Assembly: GCA_027623295.1 (NCBI GenBank)
Contig: JAQBXR010000001.1
Location: 1-64,000, forward strand
Source: Planctomycetota bacterium
GTDB lineage: Bacteria; Planctomycetota; UBA1135
Direction: 5' to 3'
Length of the DNA: 64,000 bases
The notes beneath the pieces were generated by a model. That model made no database searches and was not told the origin of the DNA. It saw only the letters and a list, made by a program, of their open reading frames with translations. The position numbers and the translations under genes were made by a program. Below are positions 32,784-41,401 of the stretch, piece after piece. How positions within the stretch are numbered: position 1 is the first letter of the stretch; every line of letters begins with the position of its first letter.

Positions 32784-34169
32784 TCAAACTTGACTGGCGG
32801 TGAGGCGGCTCAAAGCCTCGGTCATTGCAAAACCATCGGCCCCGGGGACTAAGTCTTCGGGGCCGATCCAAATTGGCCCCTCTGCCGGTGAAGATGGGGG
32901 GCGCCCGTGGGAACCCTTTACCAGAGAAGTGTCGAGGGAAACGACATTCATGAGGGTGCGGAAGCCGAGTTTTTTGCCTAAGAGCTTGAGTGCCAAGCGC
33001 GGTTTCAGCATGAGTTTCTCAGGGTCCAGAAATAGTTCTAGCGGGTCATAGCCAGGCTTTTTGTGGATGTCGATGGTGCGTGCGAAATCTGGCTCCGGCT
33101 CGAGTTCAGACCAGTAGGGATAGGCAAACCAAAAGTCCTTTTTAGCAATTAGGACCAGTTGGCCACTGCGTTCATGCGCTAAGCCAAACTCGGCTAACTC
33201 ATTGTTTTCTAGAATCCGGTCGATGCCATTTAGCTTTTGCAGCACCTTTTTAGTGGCTTCCAAATCCTTGTCATCGGCTATATAAACGTGGGCGATTTGA
33301 TGGTCGCAAACGCAGAAGGCTTTTGAGTTGCCTGGATCTAGCAAGGAACCGTTTTGGGCGGCATGCACTTGCAGTAACTTGGCATCGCGTAAAGCACGGT
33401 TGGGCAAGACGGCTTGCTTGACCGATTCGATGCCGTATTCACTCACCACTACAATGCGGTAGCCGAAGGCAATGGCGCTTTGATGCAAACGATCAAACTC
33501 ATGGTCGAGCGCTTCCGCAGCTTGCAAGGCTTCCGAAGAATCCGGGCCAAAGCGTTGCAGGTCATAATCTAAATGGGGGAGGTAAGCCAAGGCCAAGCCT
33601 GGCTTATGCTCCGCCAAAATATGGCAGGTGGCTTCTGCTATCCATCGGGTGCTGGCAATGCCTGCACCTGGACCCCAAAACTGAAACAAGGGGAAGTCGC
33701 CGAGGGTGTTTTTGAGCTCGGTATGCAGTTCCGGCGGCGAAGTATGGAAATCAGGCCCCTTGCGGCCATCTGCATAATAGGTGGGGCGTGGGGTGACGCA
33801 GAGATCGGCGAATCCGGGAAGGTTCCACCACCAGAAAATCTGCGCGGTGAGGGATTCCGGGTACTTCTGCTTCCAACGTTCAAAAATGGAGTCAAGGCTG
33901 CCACCTCCATCGATCAGATGACACGACTGGCGCCACGACCAGACCTCAGCTAAGTCCTTGAAATACCAACCGTTACCGACGGCACCATGCTTGCTGGCAG
34001 GCACTCCCATGAGCATGTCCGCCTGTGCAGTGCAGGTCACGGCAGGCAATGGGGGCGTCATGGTTCGCTCTGTTTGCGCGCTGGCATAAGCCTCAAGCGC
34101 CGGCATTTTCCCGGAATGCAGAATTTTGGGAGTCAGGCCGACGAGATTGAGGACGAGAATGCGTTCCAT
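32784..34169 (-). CDS. Alkaline-phosphatase-superfamily phosphodiesterase/nucleotide pyrophosphatase
   Basis: The 461-residue protein fits the type I phosphodiesterase/nucleotide pyrophosphatase fold. LVLNLVGLTPKIL holds the position of the first metal ligand (Asp replaced in this reading by Asn), LPAVTCTAQADMLMGVPASK supplies the Thr nucleophile, HGAVGNGWY follows, and LPHLDYDLQRFGPDS and VVSEYGIESV carry the later metal residues. There is no signal peptide. Similar proteins occur in eustigmatophyte/bacterial ebo clusters, but no ebo partner is seen here. Substrate unknown. It converges on the porin gene with only four bases between stops. Confidence 0.8.
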   Translation of the reverse strand: MERILVLNLVGLTPKILHSGKMPALEAYASAQTERTMTPPLPAVTCTAQADMLMGVPASKHGAVGNGWYFKDLAEVWSWRQSCHLIDGGGSLDSIFERWKQKYPESLTAQIFWWWNLPGFADLCVTPRPTYYADGRKGPDFHTSPPELHTELKNTLGDFPLFQFWGPGAGIASTRWIAEATCHILAEHKPGLALAYLPHLDYDLQRFGPDSSEALQAAEALDHEFDRLHQSAIAFGYRIVVVSEYGIESVKQAVLPNRALRDAKLLQVHAAQNGSLLDPGNSKAFCVCDHQIAHVYIADDKDLEATKKVLQKLNGIDRILENNELAEFGLAHERSGQLVLIAKKDFWFAYPYWSELEPEPDFARTIDIHKKPGYDPLELFLDPEKLMLKPRLALKLLGKKLGFRTLMNVVSLDTSLVKGSHGRPPSSPAEGPIWIGPEDLVPGADGFAMTEALSRLTASQV

Positions 34170-34219
34170 TCGCGTCCCAGAATAGCAACGCGACCCTTAA
34201 ACTTGAGTTGTTAACACTC

Positions 34220-34720
34220 ATGAGAATTCTCCCAATCCTTCCATTTCTCGCCGTCGGTGCCATCGTCGGTATTTTGCTTTCTGAATACAACCATGCGCTT
34301 GCCACAGACGCGGTAGCCACGCAACAAAAGGACTCGATTGAGTTGCTTGGCCTTACTCATGAACCTTATTGGAATAGCACCAACGTGGACGACGACACCC
34401 CACGTTTGTTACTCCGCGTGCCGAAAGGTAGCCGCTTCGTTTTAACCGACATGTGGTTCCTCTCCCGCGAAGAGCAATATTTACCGGTGAATGAGGCCGA
34501 TCGCGTTTGGCTTGAATGTCAGCACGGCAGCAATCGTCTGGTAGTTTTTGATTCGCCGATTGCGGAGTTACGTCTTCCGTTGCAATGGCAAACCGGTGTT
34601 GCCTTCAGCGAAGGCCAAGAAATGTGGGTCAACTATCGGTCCGCGGATGAGACCGATTTATTGCGCCGGATTCACTTCACTGGATACTTCGAGCCAATGT
34701 TGGAGGCGCCTAAGCGCTGA
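34220..34720 (+). CDS. Membrane-anchored protein of unknown function
   Basis: The 166-residue product starts at ATG 34220, with an N-terminal hydrophobic anchor or signal (RILPILPFLAVGAIVGILLS). The rest is a soluble beta-rich domain with no Cys pair or catalytic motif that I recognise (PRLLLRVPKGSRFVLTDMWF in the middle). The last 49 bases overlap the 3' end of the convergent EAL gene. Its divergent neighbour starts 50 bases away. Function unknown. Confidence 0.6.
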   Translation: MRILPILPFLAVGAIVGILLSEYNHALATDAVATQQKDSIELLGLTHEPYWNSTNVDDDTPRLLLRVPKGSRFVLTDMWFLSREEQYLPVNEADRVWLECQHGSNRLVVFDSPIAELRLPLQWQTGVAFSEGQEMWVNYRSADETDLLRRIHFTGYFEPMLEAPKR

Positions 34721-37059
34721 CCCCGCTCGAGATAATCGGCAATCAAACTAGGTTCCAGGGCTTTCGCAAACAGGAAGCCTTGGCCTAGGCGACAACCTAA
34801 GGAATAGATTTGCTGTAGCTGTTCCTCGGTCTCAATACCCTCTGCAATGGTGTCGAGCTCGAGGCCTTGGGCGAGCAACAGAATGGTGGATATCACTTTA
34901 TGGCCGGTGCGGCTGCGGCTCATGTTGACCACAAAGGAGCGATCGATTTTGATTAAGCCAACCGGCAAGCTGTTGAGGTAATTGAGCGAGTTATAGCCGG
35001 TGCCGAAGTCATCTAGGCTAAGCGATATGCCGCTGTGATGGATCTCTTCCAGGATAGGAATGACTTCATCAGAGGTGTTTAAGGCTTCGCGCTCGGTGAC
35101 TTCTAAATGCAAATGCTTCGGCTTGAGGCCATAGCGCGTGAGAATGCGCAAAGTGCGCTCCACCATGCTTGGATCACGCAGTTGTTGCACCGAAAGGTTG
35201 ACGCTTACGAAAAGATCACTCCATTTCGGATCGAGGTCGTGACATGCGCGTAGTTGGCGGCAAGCCTGATGCAACATGAGCCAACCAATCGATACAATTA
35301 ACCCATTTTCCTCCGCGATAGGGATGAAGTGGGCTGGAGGAATCATGCCACCCTCGGAGTGTTTCCATCTGGCTAAGGCTTCAAAGCCAACTGGGGTGCC
35401 GAGCTCGAGATCTACAATCGGCTGGAGCCAAGCTTCGATTTGCTCTTGCTGGACAGCATCGTTGAGTTCTTCTTCTAGCTTCCAACTCGACAAAATCCGG
35501 GTATGCATGACCGGTTTAAAAACGACTTCGGTGGCTCCACCAAGTTGTTTCGCGGAAACCATAGCGGTGTGTCCTTCGCGCAACCAGTCCGCGGGTGCCT
35601 TGTGGCGAATGGAAGAAAGTGAAATTCCAATGCTCGCGGTTGCAGCAATATTCCGCCCTTCCACATGGAAGCCTTCACGCAGATTCGTTTGAAGTTCCGC
35701 AGCAAGACTCCGTGCCTTCTTTTCATCGTGCGTGTTCTCTACTAGAACGGCAAATTCATTGGTGCCGACGCGTGCCATTAAAGTGGTTGGTGCGAAGAAC
35801 TTGCGCATGCTTTCGGATACTTTTGCCAAGAAACGGTTTGCGGATTCGAGGCCAAGCGCATCGTGCAAGTGGACAAAACGATCCAAATCTAAAAACAGAA
35901 TTGCGCCGGATCCAGTCATGCCATGTTGTTGACGATCCATGTATTGCTGTACGCGATCTAAGAAAAGCGTGCGGTTTGGCAGTTGGGTGACCTTGTCGTA
36001 CAGCTTTTCACGTGAGAGTTGGTCTTCTGCAGTCGACCGGTCGGTGACATCGGTAGCAATCACGATGAGCTGATCGACTTCGTCCTCGGCGTTGACTACC
36101 GGGGTGAACTGGCCGTCAAAAACTCGATCTCCAATACGAATTTCGGATCGGAAGTCCTGCCCAGAGATGCCGCGTTCCAGGCTGAGCAGCATTTCTGGAG
36201 ACTTGGAAAGTAGATCAAAGCCGGATTTCCCGACCAACTGTCCAGCGATGACTCCGGCGCGCGCGAGGGCTCGACCTTCCGCGAAAAGGATGTTACCGCG
36301 CGGGTCAAACACGAACATGGCGACTGGGGCATAGGCAATCAAGGTTTCAAACTGGCCTCGGCTAGAGCGCGCCTCGATTTCAGATTCTCGGTGAGAGAAT
36401 TCCGAAGCCGCAATCTCAGCCACCACGCGTAATGCGGAGGCTTCATCTTCTTGCCAGGTGCGTGGGCGGCGCACGGAATCCAGTCCCATGAAACCAAGGA
36501 CTTGACCACGGCTGATCATGGGAACGGCGACCATAGATTGCACCTTCTCCTTGAGCAAGGCGTCGCGCATAAGCCTTCCTTCTTGAGGAATAGCACTTGT
36601 CTTCGGAATTTGAACTTGGTGGCGACGCAAGATGCGGTCGGTGAACCAAGAATAATCCCGCATCGAAAGGTCTTGGAGAGACTCCATCTTGAGCGCAATG
36701 CCTTCGCGTGCCCAACCGTGCGTTTTGGAAAAGCTCTTCTGGTCTTTAGAGAACAAGTAGGCGTAGGCGCGATCTGCGTCTAAGAACTTACCCAGGACTT
36801 TCAGGGACTCGGTAATCGAGTCATCGAGCTCATCCTCTTTCAAGTGAATGAAGAGGTTGGAAATCTCCATGAGCATCCGATTCGACTCGGCGTGGTACTT
36901 CAGAATGTGATAACTACGACGACCTTCCTTGAGCTCTTCAATGAGATGGTGGACTTTGTTCTTCGCCCGGCGCTGGCGTCCAATTTGGATTCCCAAACAT
37001 AGAAGGCTTGCTGCGGCACAAATCTGTACTCCTAAAATGAGAAGATCACTTTGCGGCAT
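34672..37059 (-). CDS. GAF-PAS-GGDEF-EAL protein, probable c-di-GMP phosphodiesterase
   Basis: The 795-residue protein has an N-terminal membrane span (ILGVQICAAASLLCLGIQIG), a GAF domain (about 60-220), a PAS domain (about 235-345), a GGDEF domain and an EAL domain (about 540-780). The GGDEF signature is degenerate (RVGTNEFAVL), so cyclase activity is unlikely. The EAL side keeps EALARWKH, the DDFGTG motif, KIDRSFV and EGIET, so it should hydrolyse c-di-GMP. The GAF and PAS parts probably sense a small ligand or redox state. It is the last gene before a convergent anchored protein, with a 49-base overlap. Confidence 0.92.
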   Translation of the reverse strand: MPQSDLLILGVQICAAASLLCLGIQIGRQRRAKNKVHHLIEELKEGRRSYHILKYHAESNRMLMEISNLFIHLKEDELDDSITESLKVLGKFLDADRAYAYLFSKDQKSFSKTHGWAREGIALKMESLQDLSMRDYSWFTDRILRRHQVQIPKTSAIPQEGRLMRDALLKEKVQSMVAVPMISRGQVLGFMGLDSVRRPRTWQEDEASALRVVAEIAASEFSHRESEIEARSSRGQFETLIAYAPVAMFVFDPRGNILFAEGRALARAGVIAGQLVGKSGFDLLSKSPEMLLSLERGISGQDFRSEIRIGDRVFDGQFTPVVNAEDEVDQLIVIATDVTDRSTAEDQLSREKLYDKVTQLPNRTLFLDRVQQYMDRQQHGMTGSGAILFLDLDRFVHLHDALGLESANRFLAKVSESMRKFFAPTTLMARVGTNEFAVLVENTHDEKKARSLAAELQTNLREGFHVEGRNIAATASIGISLSSIRHKAPADWLREGHTAMVSAKQLGGATEVVFKPVMHTRILSSWKLEEELNDAVQQEQIEAWLQPIVDLELGTPVGFEALARWKHSEGGMIPPAHFIPIAEENGLIVSIGWLMLHQACRQLRACHDLDPKWSDLFVSVNLSVQQLRDPSMVERTLRILTRYGLKPKHLHLEVTEREALNTSDEVIPILEEIHHSGISLSLDDFGTGYNSLNYLNSLPVGLIKIDRSFVVNMSRSRTGHKVISTILLLAQGLELDTIAEGIETEEQLQQIYSLGCRLGQGFLFAKALEPSLIADYLERGQRLGASNIGSKYPVK

Positions 37060-37098
37060 GATTCCAGCCTAGCAGAGCAGTTGATTCTGGGGGCAGCA

Positions 37099-37677
37099 TC
37101 ACTTGGAATCCGCTGCGAGTTGCTCGAGTTTTTTACATACGCGCTGGCCGCCTTCGTCATGCAAAAGAGAAGGAGAGTCTTTAAGGCTAGCCCACTGAAG
37201 GAGTTCGGATTCACCGCCGCCGGGAGACAACTTTTGAGCTTTGTCCGCAACGAAAAGATAGCGCACATCTAAATGCTTGTGTTCGGGTACCTCTTTTCGC
37301 GCTGGGATGATGTGGACGTCGAGGTCGAAAATGACCGGGTTCCCAAAGAAAGCAAAATGCTTCAAGCCACTCTCCTCTGCGAGTTCACGTAAGACCGCTT
37401 TCGCGGGATGTTGTTCGCCATCGTCATGACCTCCAAACTGCAACCATCGATCTAGCTTGCGATGATAATGCAATAGCATCCACTGAAAATCCGGTGTGAC
37501 CACAAAAGAGCTCGCGGTTACGTGTCCCGGCATGGTGTCTCGATGCCACCAAAGGGAGGTTGAGGTGACGTGCTGCCGTATAAAAACGCGATGCGCTTCT
37601 TCGGCTTCATCGACCCCGCGATAGGCGTCGAGTTCCGTGAGCAAAATTTGCTGCTCAAGGGTGAGCGTGTCACTCAA
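37099..37677 (-). CDS. Nudix hydrolase
   Basis: The 192-residue product has a Nudix box, GGHDDGEQHPAKAVLRELAE followed by ESGL. The REL.EE.G core is intact, while the first Glu of the consensus is Gln. An upstream strand block (ASSFVVTPDFQWMLLHYHRK) fits the fold. It hydrolyses some nucleoside-diphosphate-linked compound. Its ATG overlaps the stop of the biotin carrier gene by ATGA (37674-37677), so it belongs to the carboxylase operon and may remove a damaged cofactor or CoA by-product, which is inference. Confidence 0.85.
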   Translation of the reverse strand: MSDTLTLEQQILLTELDAYRGVDEAEEAHRVFIRQHVTSTSLWWHRDTMPGHVTASSFVVTPDFQWMLLHYHRKLDRWLQFGGHDDGEQHPAKAVLRELAEESGLKHFAFFGNPVIFDLDVHIIPARKEVPEHKHLDVRYLFVADKAQKLSPGGGESELLQWASLKDSPSLLHDEGGQRVCKKLEQLAADSK

Positions 37678-38267
37678 GCTTCCAATTCCAGCAGCGGAGT
37701 TCCCTCTTCGACGTCATCTCGGTCTTGCACCAAGATAGCTTTCACTTTGACGCGTGGCGGAAGCCCGGAAGTTTGCCCGTACTTAATCGGGTTGAAGGTT
37801 TTCATGACTTCCAATAAACCTAAGGTGCGACCGATCTCAAGAGTGTCTCCTACGGCAAGGAAGGGAGGCGAGTCAGGATCTGGTGCGGCGTAATAGCGTC
37901 CTGCCTGTGGAGAGCGGAAAAGTAAACCGCCTTCGCTAGAACTGTGCCCATGGCTTTCGGCAGCAAGGTCTTCCGCATCGAGTTGTGGCTTGATTTGGCA
38001 GAGTTCTTCGCCATAGCTCACGGCTTTCAATCGTGCAGGACCCAGACTGAGACGCGCAATGGAACCTGCAATGTCGTGGGGGAGTAGCAAGGGGTGTCTG
38101 ACTCCAAGAACCTCCAAGAAACCGCATTCCTGTCCAGCTTGCAGGCGACTTCCTAAGGCCGGGAGTTCACGCAAAATGCCCACGCCAGGTGCTTGCAGGC
38201 TCCAGCCATGCTCATCTTCTAAGGGCTTGGCAATTAAAAAGAATGGATGCGCTTTCATCTTAGGCAC
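37674..38267 (-). CDS. Biotin carrier protein of an acyl-CoA carboxylase, with a lysine-less duplicate domain
   Basis: The 197-residue protein has a typical biotinyl domain in its second half: [20 protein letters not shown], then [15 protein letters not shown] with the biotin-accepting K156 in EVMK. The first half (about residues 22-92) looks like a second, degenerate copy: [20 protein letters not shown] and [16 protein letters not shown], where Gly55 replaces Lys. The gene overlaps the carboxyltransferase gene by 8 bases and the Nudix gene by 4. The carrier swings carboxybiotin between the biotin carboxylase and the carboxyltransferase. Confidence 0.86.
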   Translation of the reverse strand: MPKMKAHPFFLIAKPLEDEHGWSLQAPGVGILRELPALGSRLQAGQECGFLEVLGVRHPLLLPHDIAGSIARLSLGPARLKAVSYGEELCQIKPQLDAEDLAAESHGHSSSEGGLLFRSPQAGRYYAAPDPDSPPFLAVGDTLEIGRTLGLLEVMKTFNPIKYGQTSGLPPRVKVKAILVQDRDDVEEGTPLLELEA

Positions 38268-39996
38268 CTCCTCGGATGGCTGCTAAATCGTGCAAAGACC
38301 ATATGCGCGGGTTCTTCACCCGACGATAACCTTGCGCCTGATACGCCGATTCCACTAAGCAGCACAACCAGGGACGTAGCTCTGAAGGTGACACAATCTC
38401 ATCGGTGTCGCGTTGGCTGGCTGATTTATAAGGGTCCATGTCGCCCTCAATGCGCGCTTCGACCGATGCCATGCCTTGCTTGATCGCAGCAATCTCTTCC
38501 GGGTCATCCGATGCGATTTCAAACTCGTCATCGAGCTTGGTGTTGAATGCAGCAATCGCAAGCGTGCGGCCTTCCATGACCGATTGCCGCGCGATGACCG
38601 TGCTTAACTGAACTACAGGTTCATACGGCAAACCTGCCATGGCGTAATAACCGGCGCCACTCGCTTTACGCATGAGCACGGTGAACATTGGCGTGGTGTT
38701 GGTACTGTTGGTGTAAATCAAGTTCGATCCATAACCCAACAGGCCGCGCGCCTCTGCATCGGTGCCAATATCGAATCCACTGATGTCCTGCAACCACACT
38801 ATGGGGATGCCATCGGAATCGCAAGCACGGGAGAACTGGGAGATTTTGGCAATGCCATCGCGGTAAAGAATGCCGCCAGGACGCAACTTGCCGGGGTTCT
38901 CCGGATCTGGAATCGGCCCTTGCACATTCGCAATGATGGCGCAGTAAAGCCCATTGATGCGTCCGACGCCCACCACCATTTCTTGCCCGAAGTCCGGCAT
39001 GATTTCCCAAAACAAAGAACGGTCCACCAAACGCGCAATCACCTCACGGGCATCGTAAACGGTGCGATGGTCTGGTGGGAACAAGCTATCTAACTCTTCC
39101 GCGGGGAACTCCGGATCCGCTGGAGCCACACCACCGCGCCGGTACTCCGCTCCTGAACTGGCGGTTCGTGTGACTTCTCTACGCAAGGCTTCCAGGCACG
39201 CGGCATCGTCCGGAACGCGTTCATCGGCACAACCGGATTGATGCACATGCACCTCGGGTCCGCCAATCCCTAAAGAGGTGAGGTGTTGCGATTTCGCGCC
39301 TTTGATCAAGGCGGCTCCAGCAATCACCATGTAGGCCTGTTCGGTCATGTACACGCGATCGGAAATGATCGGCATATAACCGCCACCTGCAATGCAGTCG
39401 CCAAACACACCCGCGATTTGCGGGACACCTTCCGCGGACAACTGCGCATTCTTCATAAAGATATGCCCAGCTCCAGTACCACCTGGGAAAGATAGCGACT
39501 GCTCCGGCAAAAACAAACCACTGCAGTCCACCAAGTAGACCACCGGTAAGCGCAGACGCAGCGCCATCGTTTGAGCGCGTTGAATCTTCTCGGAAGTTTC
39601 TGGCCACCAAGAACCGCTCGCTACGGTGTTGTCATTGGCAATGATGATGACCCAACGCTCTTCCACTTGTGCAAAAACGGTGACCACTCCAGCGCCGGGT
39701 GACTCCAACTTGCGCCCGCCTTGATTAAACTCGCGTCCCCAGTTGACGAAGGTGCCGACCGGGAAAACCGTGCTGCCCTCATCCTTGAGTGCCTCAACAC
39801 GTTCCCAAGCCGTTAACTTGCCTTTAGCGTGTACTCGATCGGTGTATTTCTCACCCCAACCCTGACGCACCGAAGCGCGGTTGGCGGCAAGTTTCTCCTT
39901 GGCAGCGTCAAGGAAGGCGACGTTACGCGCGACCTCGGCCTCATCTAGGGTTTGCTCCCGAGGGCTGCCGTAAGGGTGGAGGGGGACGATGGCCAT
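38260..39996 (-). CDS. Acyl-CoA carboxylase carboxyltransferase subunit (GcdA/MCC-beta-like)
   Basis: The 578-residue product has both crotonase-like halves of a carboxyltransferase: [36 protein letters not shown] and AGAALIKGA in the first; [32 protein letters not shown] and [12 protein letters not shown] in the second. The pattern and length are as close to glutaconyl-CoA decarboxylase alpha as to propionyl- or methylcrotonyl-CoA carboxylases. With biotin carboxylase and carrier genes adjacent and no membrane GcdB subunit, an ATP-dependent carboxylase is likelier. I chose ATG 39996; a TTG lies three codons upstream. The acyl-CoA substrate is unproven. Confidence 0.88.
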   Translation of the reverse strand: MAIVPLHPYGSPREQTLDEAEVARNVAFLDAAKEKLAANRASVRQGWGEKYTDRVHAKGKLTAWERVEALKDEGSTVFPVGTFVNWGREFNQGGRKLESPGAGVVTVFAQVEERWVIIIANDNTVASGSWWPETSEKIQRAQTMALRLRLPVVYLVDCSGLFLPEQSLSFPGGTGAGHIFMKNAQLSAEGVPQIAGVFGDCIAGGGYMPIISDRVYMTEQAYMVIAGAALIKGAKSQHLTSLGIGGPEVHVHQSGCADERVPDDAACLEALRREVTRTASSGAEYRRGGVAPADPEFPAEELDSLFPPDHRTVYDAREVIARLVDRSLFWEIMPDFGQEMVVGVGRINGLYCAIIANVQGPIPDPENPGKLRPGGILYRDGIAKISQFSRACDSDGIPIVWLQDISGFDIGTDAEARGLLGYGSNLIYTNSTNTTPMFTVLMRKASGAGYYAMAGLPYEPVVQLSTVIARQSVMEGRTLAIAAFNTKLDDEFEIASDDPEEIAAIKQGMASVEARIEGDMDPYKSASQRDTDEIVSPSELRPWLCCLVESAYQAQGYRRVKNPRIWSLHDLAAIRGGA

Positions 39997-40044
39997 GAGC
40001 CACAACTTACCTCCGCCGACCCCCCAAGGAGCTTTTCCTGCGAC

Positions 40045-41391
40045 TTAGGCCTTGAGGAATTCTCCCAGCCAAAGAGTGTCGAAGTTGCCAGAGCGGAAAT
40101 CCTCATGGTTGAGAATCTCCTGTTGCAAAGCTGCTGTAGTGGGGACGCCTTGAATGTTTGCGCGACCTAGGCAGTCGAGCATGATCTCGATGGCCTCTTC
40201 GCGCGAACTACCGTGTGCAATGACCTTGGCCAACAGGGAATCATAGAACGGCGAGATTTTCGAATTCGCGACAATATGGGTGTCAATCCGCACCTTATCT
40301 CCCGGGAAAGTGATTTTCTCCACGACTCCAGGAGCGGGGCGGAAATCCTGCTGTGGGTCTTCCGCGTTGAGGCGAACCTCGATTGCATGTCCATTCCAAT
40401 GCACTTCTTCTTGTGTGCACGGCAAGCCCTGGCCGGCTGCAATTCGAATCTGCGCTTCGACAATGTCGATGCCGGTGATTTGTTCGGTCACCGGGTGCTC
40501 CACCTGCAAACGCGTATTCATTTCCAAGAAGTACAGATTGCCATCGTCGGCCAACAGGTACTCCATGGTTCCGGCGCCTGCATAGTTCCAATGCGCCGCG
40601 GCTTCGGCAGACAAGTTTCCATAATGCGTGCGTTTCTTCGCATCGATTACGGGCGATGGCGCCTCTTCTAGTAACTTCTGATGGCGCCGCTGAATGGAAC
40701 ACTCGCGTTCGCCAAGGTGAATCGCTTTGCCGAAGCCGTCGCCAAGAATTTGGAACTCAATATGACGTCCACCGAGCATGTACTTCTCCAAGTACAAATC
40801 CCCGTTGCCAAATGCCGCTAAGGCTTCGCGCGAGGCCTCGGTGAATGCGGTTTGAACTTCCGCTTCGGAATTGCAACGTCGAATGCCGCGACCGCCGCCG
40901 CCGGCATCGGCTTTCAGCACTACGGGATAACCGATTTGCTGCGCAACTTCGATCGCCTCCTTGACGCTGCGTAGTAAACCTTTGCTGCCTGGAACGACTG
41001 GCAAGCCTGCCGCCGCTGCCGCAATCCGCGAAGACACTTTTCGGCCCATGCGGTCCATGACTTCTGGTGCGGGGCCAATGAAAGTGATGCCGTGCTGCTC
41101 ACAAAGAGCGGCAAAACGTGGGTTTTCAGCAAGAAAGCCCCAGCCCGGATGGAGTGCCGTGCAGTGGCTTTGCTTGGCGGCTTGGACCACCTGCTCCATT
41201 TTTAAATACGACTCGGCAGCACTTCCGGGACCTAGATTCACGACCTCATCGGCCTCCTCTAGATAAGGGTAAGCAGCATTGAGATCGGGTTGGGAGGCAG
41301 CACAAACGGCTTCGATACCCATCTTGTGGCACGCACGTACCAGGCGGGCCGCTACCTCGCCGCGGTTGGCGATAAAAATGCGGTGGAACAT
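40045..41391 (-). CDS. accC: Biotin carboxylase subunit of the acyl-CoA carboxylase
   Basis: The 448-residue product has the complete ATP-grasp layout of biotin carboxylase: the N-terminal RIFIANRGEVAARLVRACHK, LHPGWGFLAENPRFA, the glycine loop KADAGGGGRGIRRC, LGERECSIQRRHQKLLEEAP and the catalytic block MNTRLQVEHPVTE. It carboxylates biotin using bicarbonate and ATP. The gene order biotin carboxylase, carboxyltransferase, carrier fits a complete acyl-CoA carboxylase. The start is 10 bases after the stop of the large regulatory-repeat protein, so those genes may share a transcript. Whether it serves propionyl-CoA carboxylation or another acyl-CoA is open. Confidence 0.93.
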   Translation of the reverse strand: MFHRIFIANRGEVAARLVRACHKMGIEAVCAASQPDLNAAYPYLEEADEVVNLGPGSAAESYLKMEQVVQAAKQSHCTALHPGWGFLAENPRFAALCEQHGITFIGPAPEVMDRMGRKVSSRIAAAAAGLPVVPGSKGLLRSVKEAIEVAQQIGYPVVLKADAGGGGRGIRRCNSEAEVQTAFTEASREALAAFGNGDLYLEKYMLGGRHIEFQILGDGFGKAIHLGERECSIQRRHQKLLEEAPSPVIDAKKRTHYGNLSAEAAAHWNYAGAGTMEYLLADDGNLYFLEMNTRLQVEHPVTEQITGIDIVEAQIRIAAGQGLPCTQEEVHWNGHAIEVRLNAEDPQQDFRPAPGVVEKITFPGDKVRIDTHIVANSKISPFYDSLLAKVIAHGSSREEAIEIMLDCLGRANIQGVPTTAALQQEILNHEDFRSGNFDTLWLGEFLKA

Positions 41392-41401
41392 GCGCGCAAG
41401 A

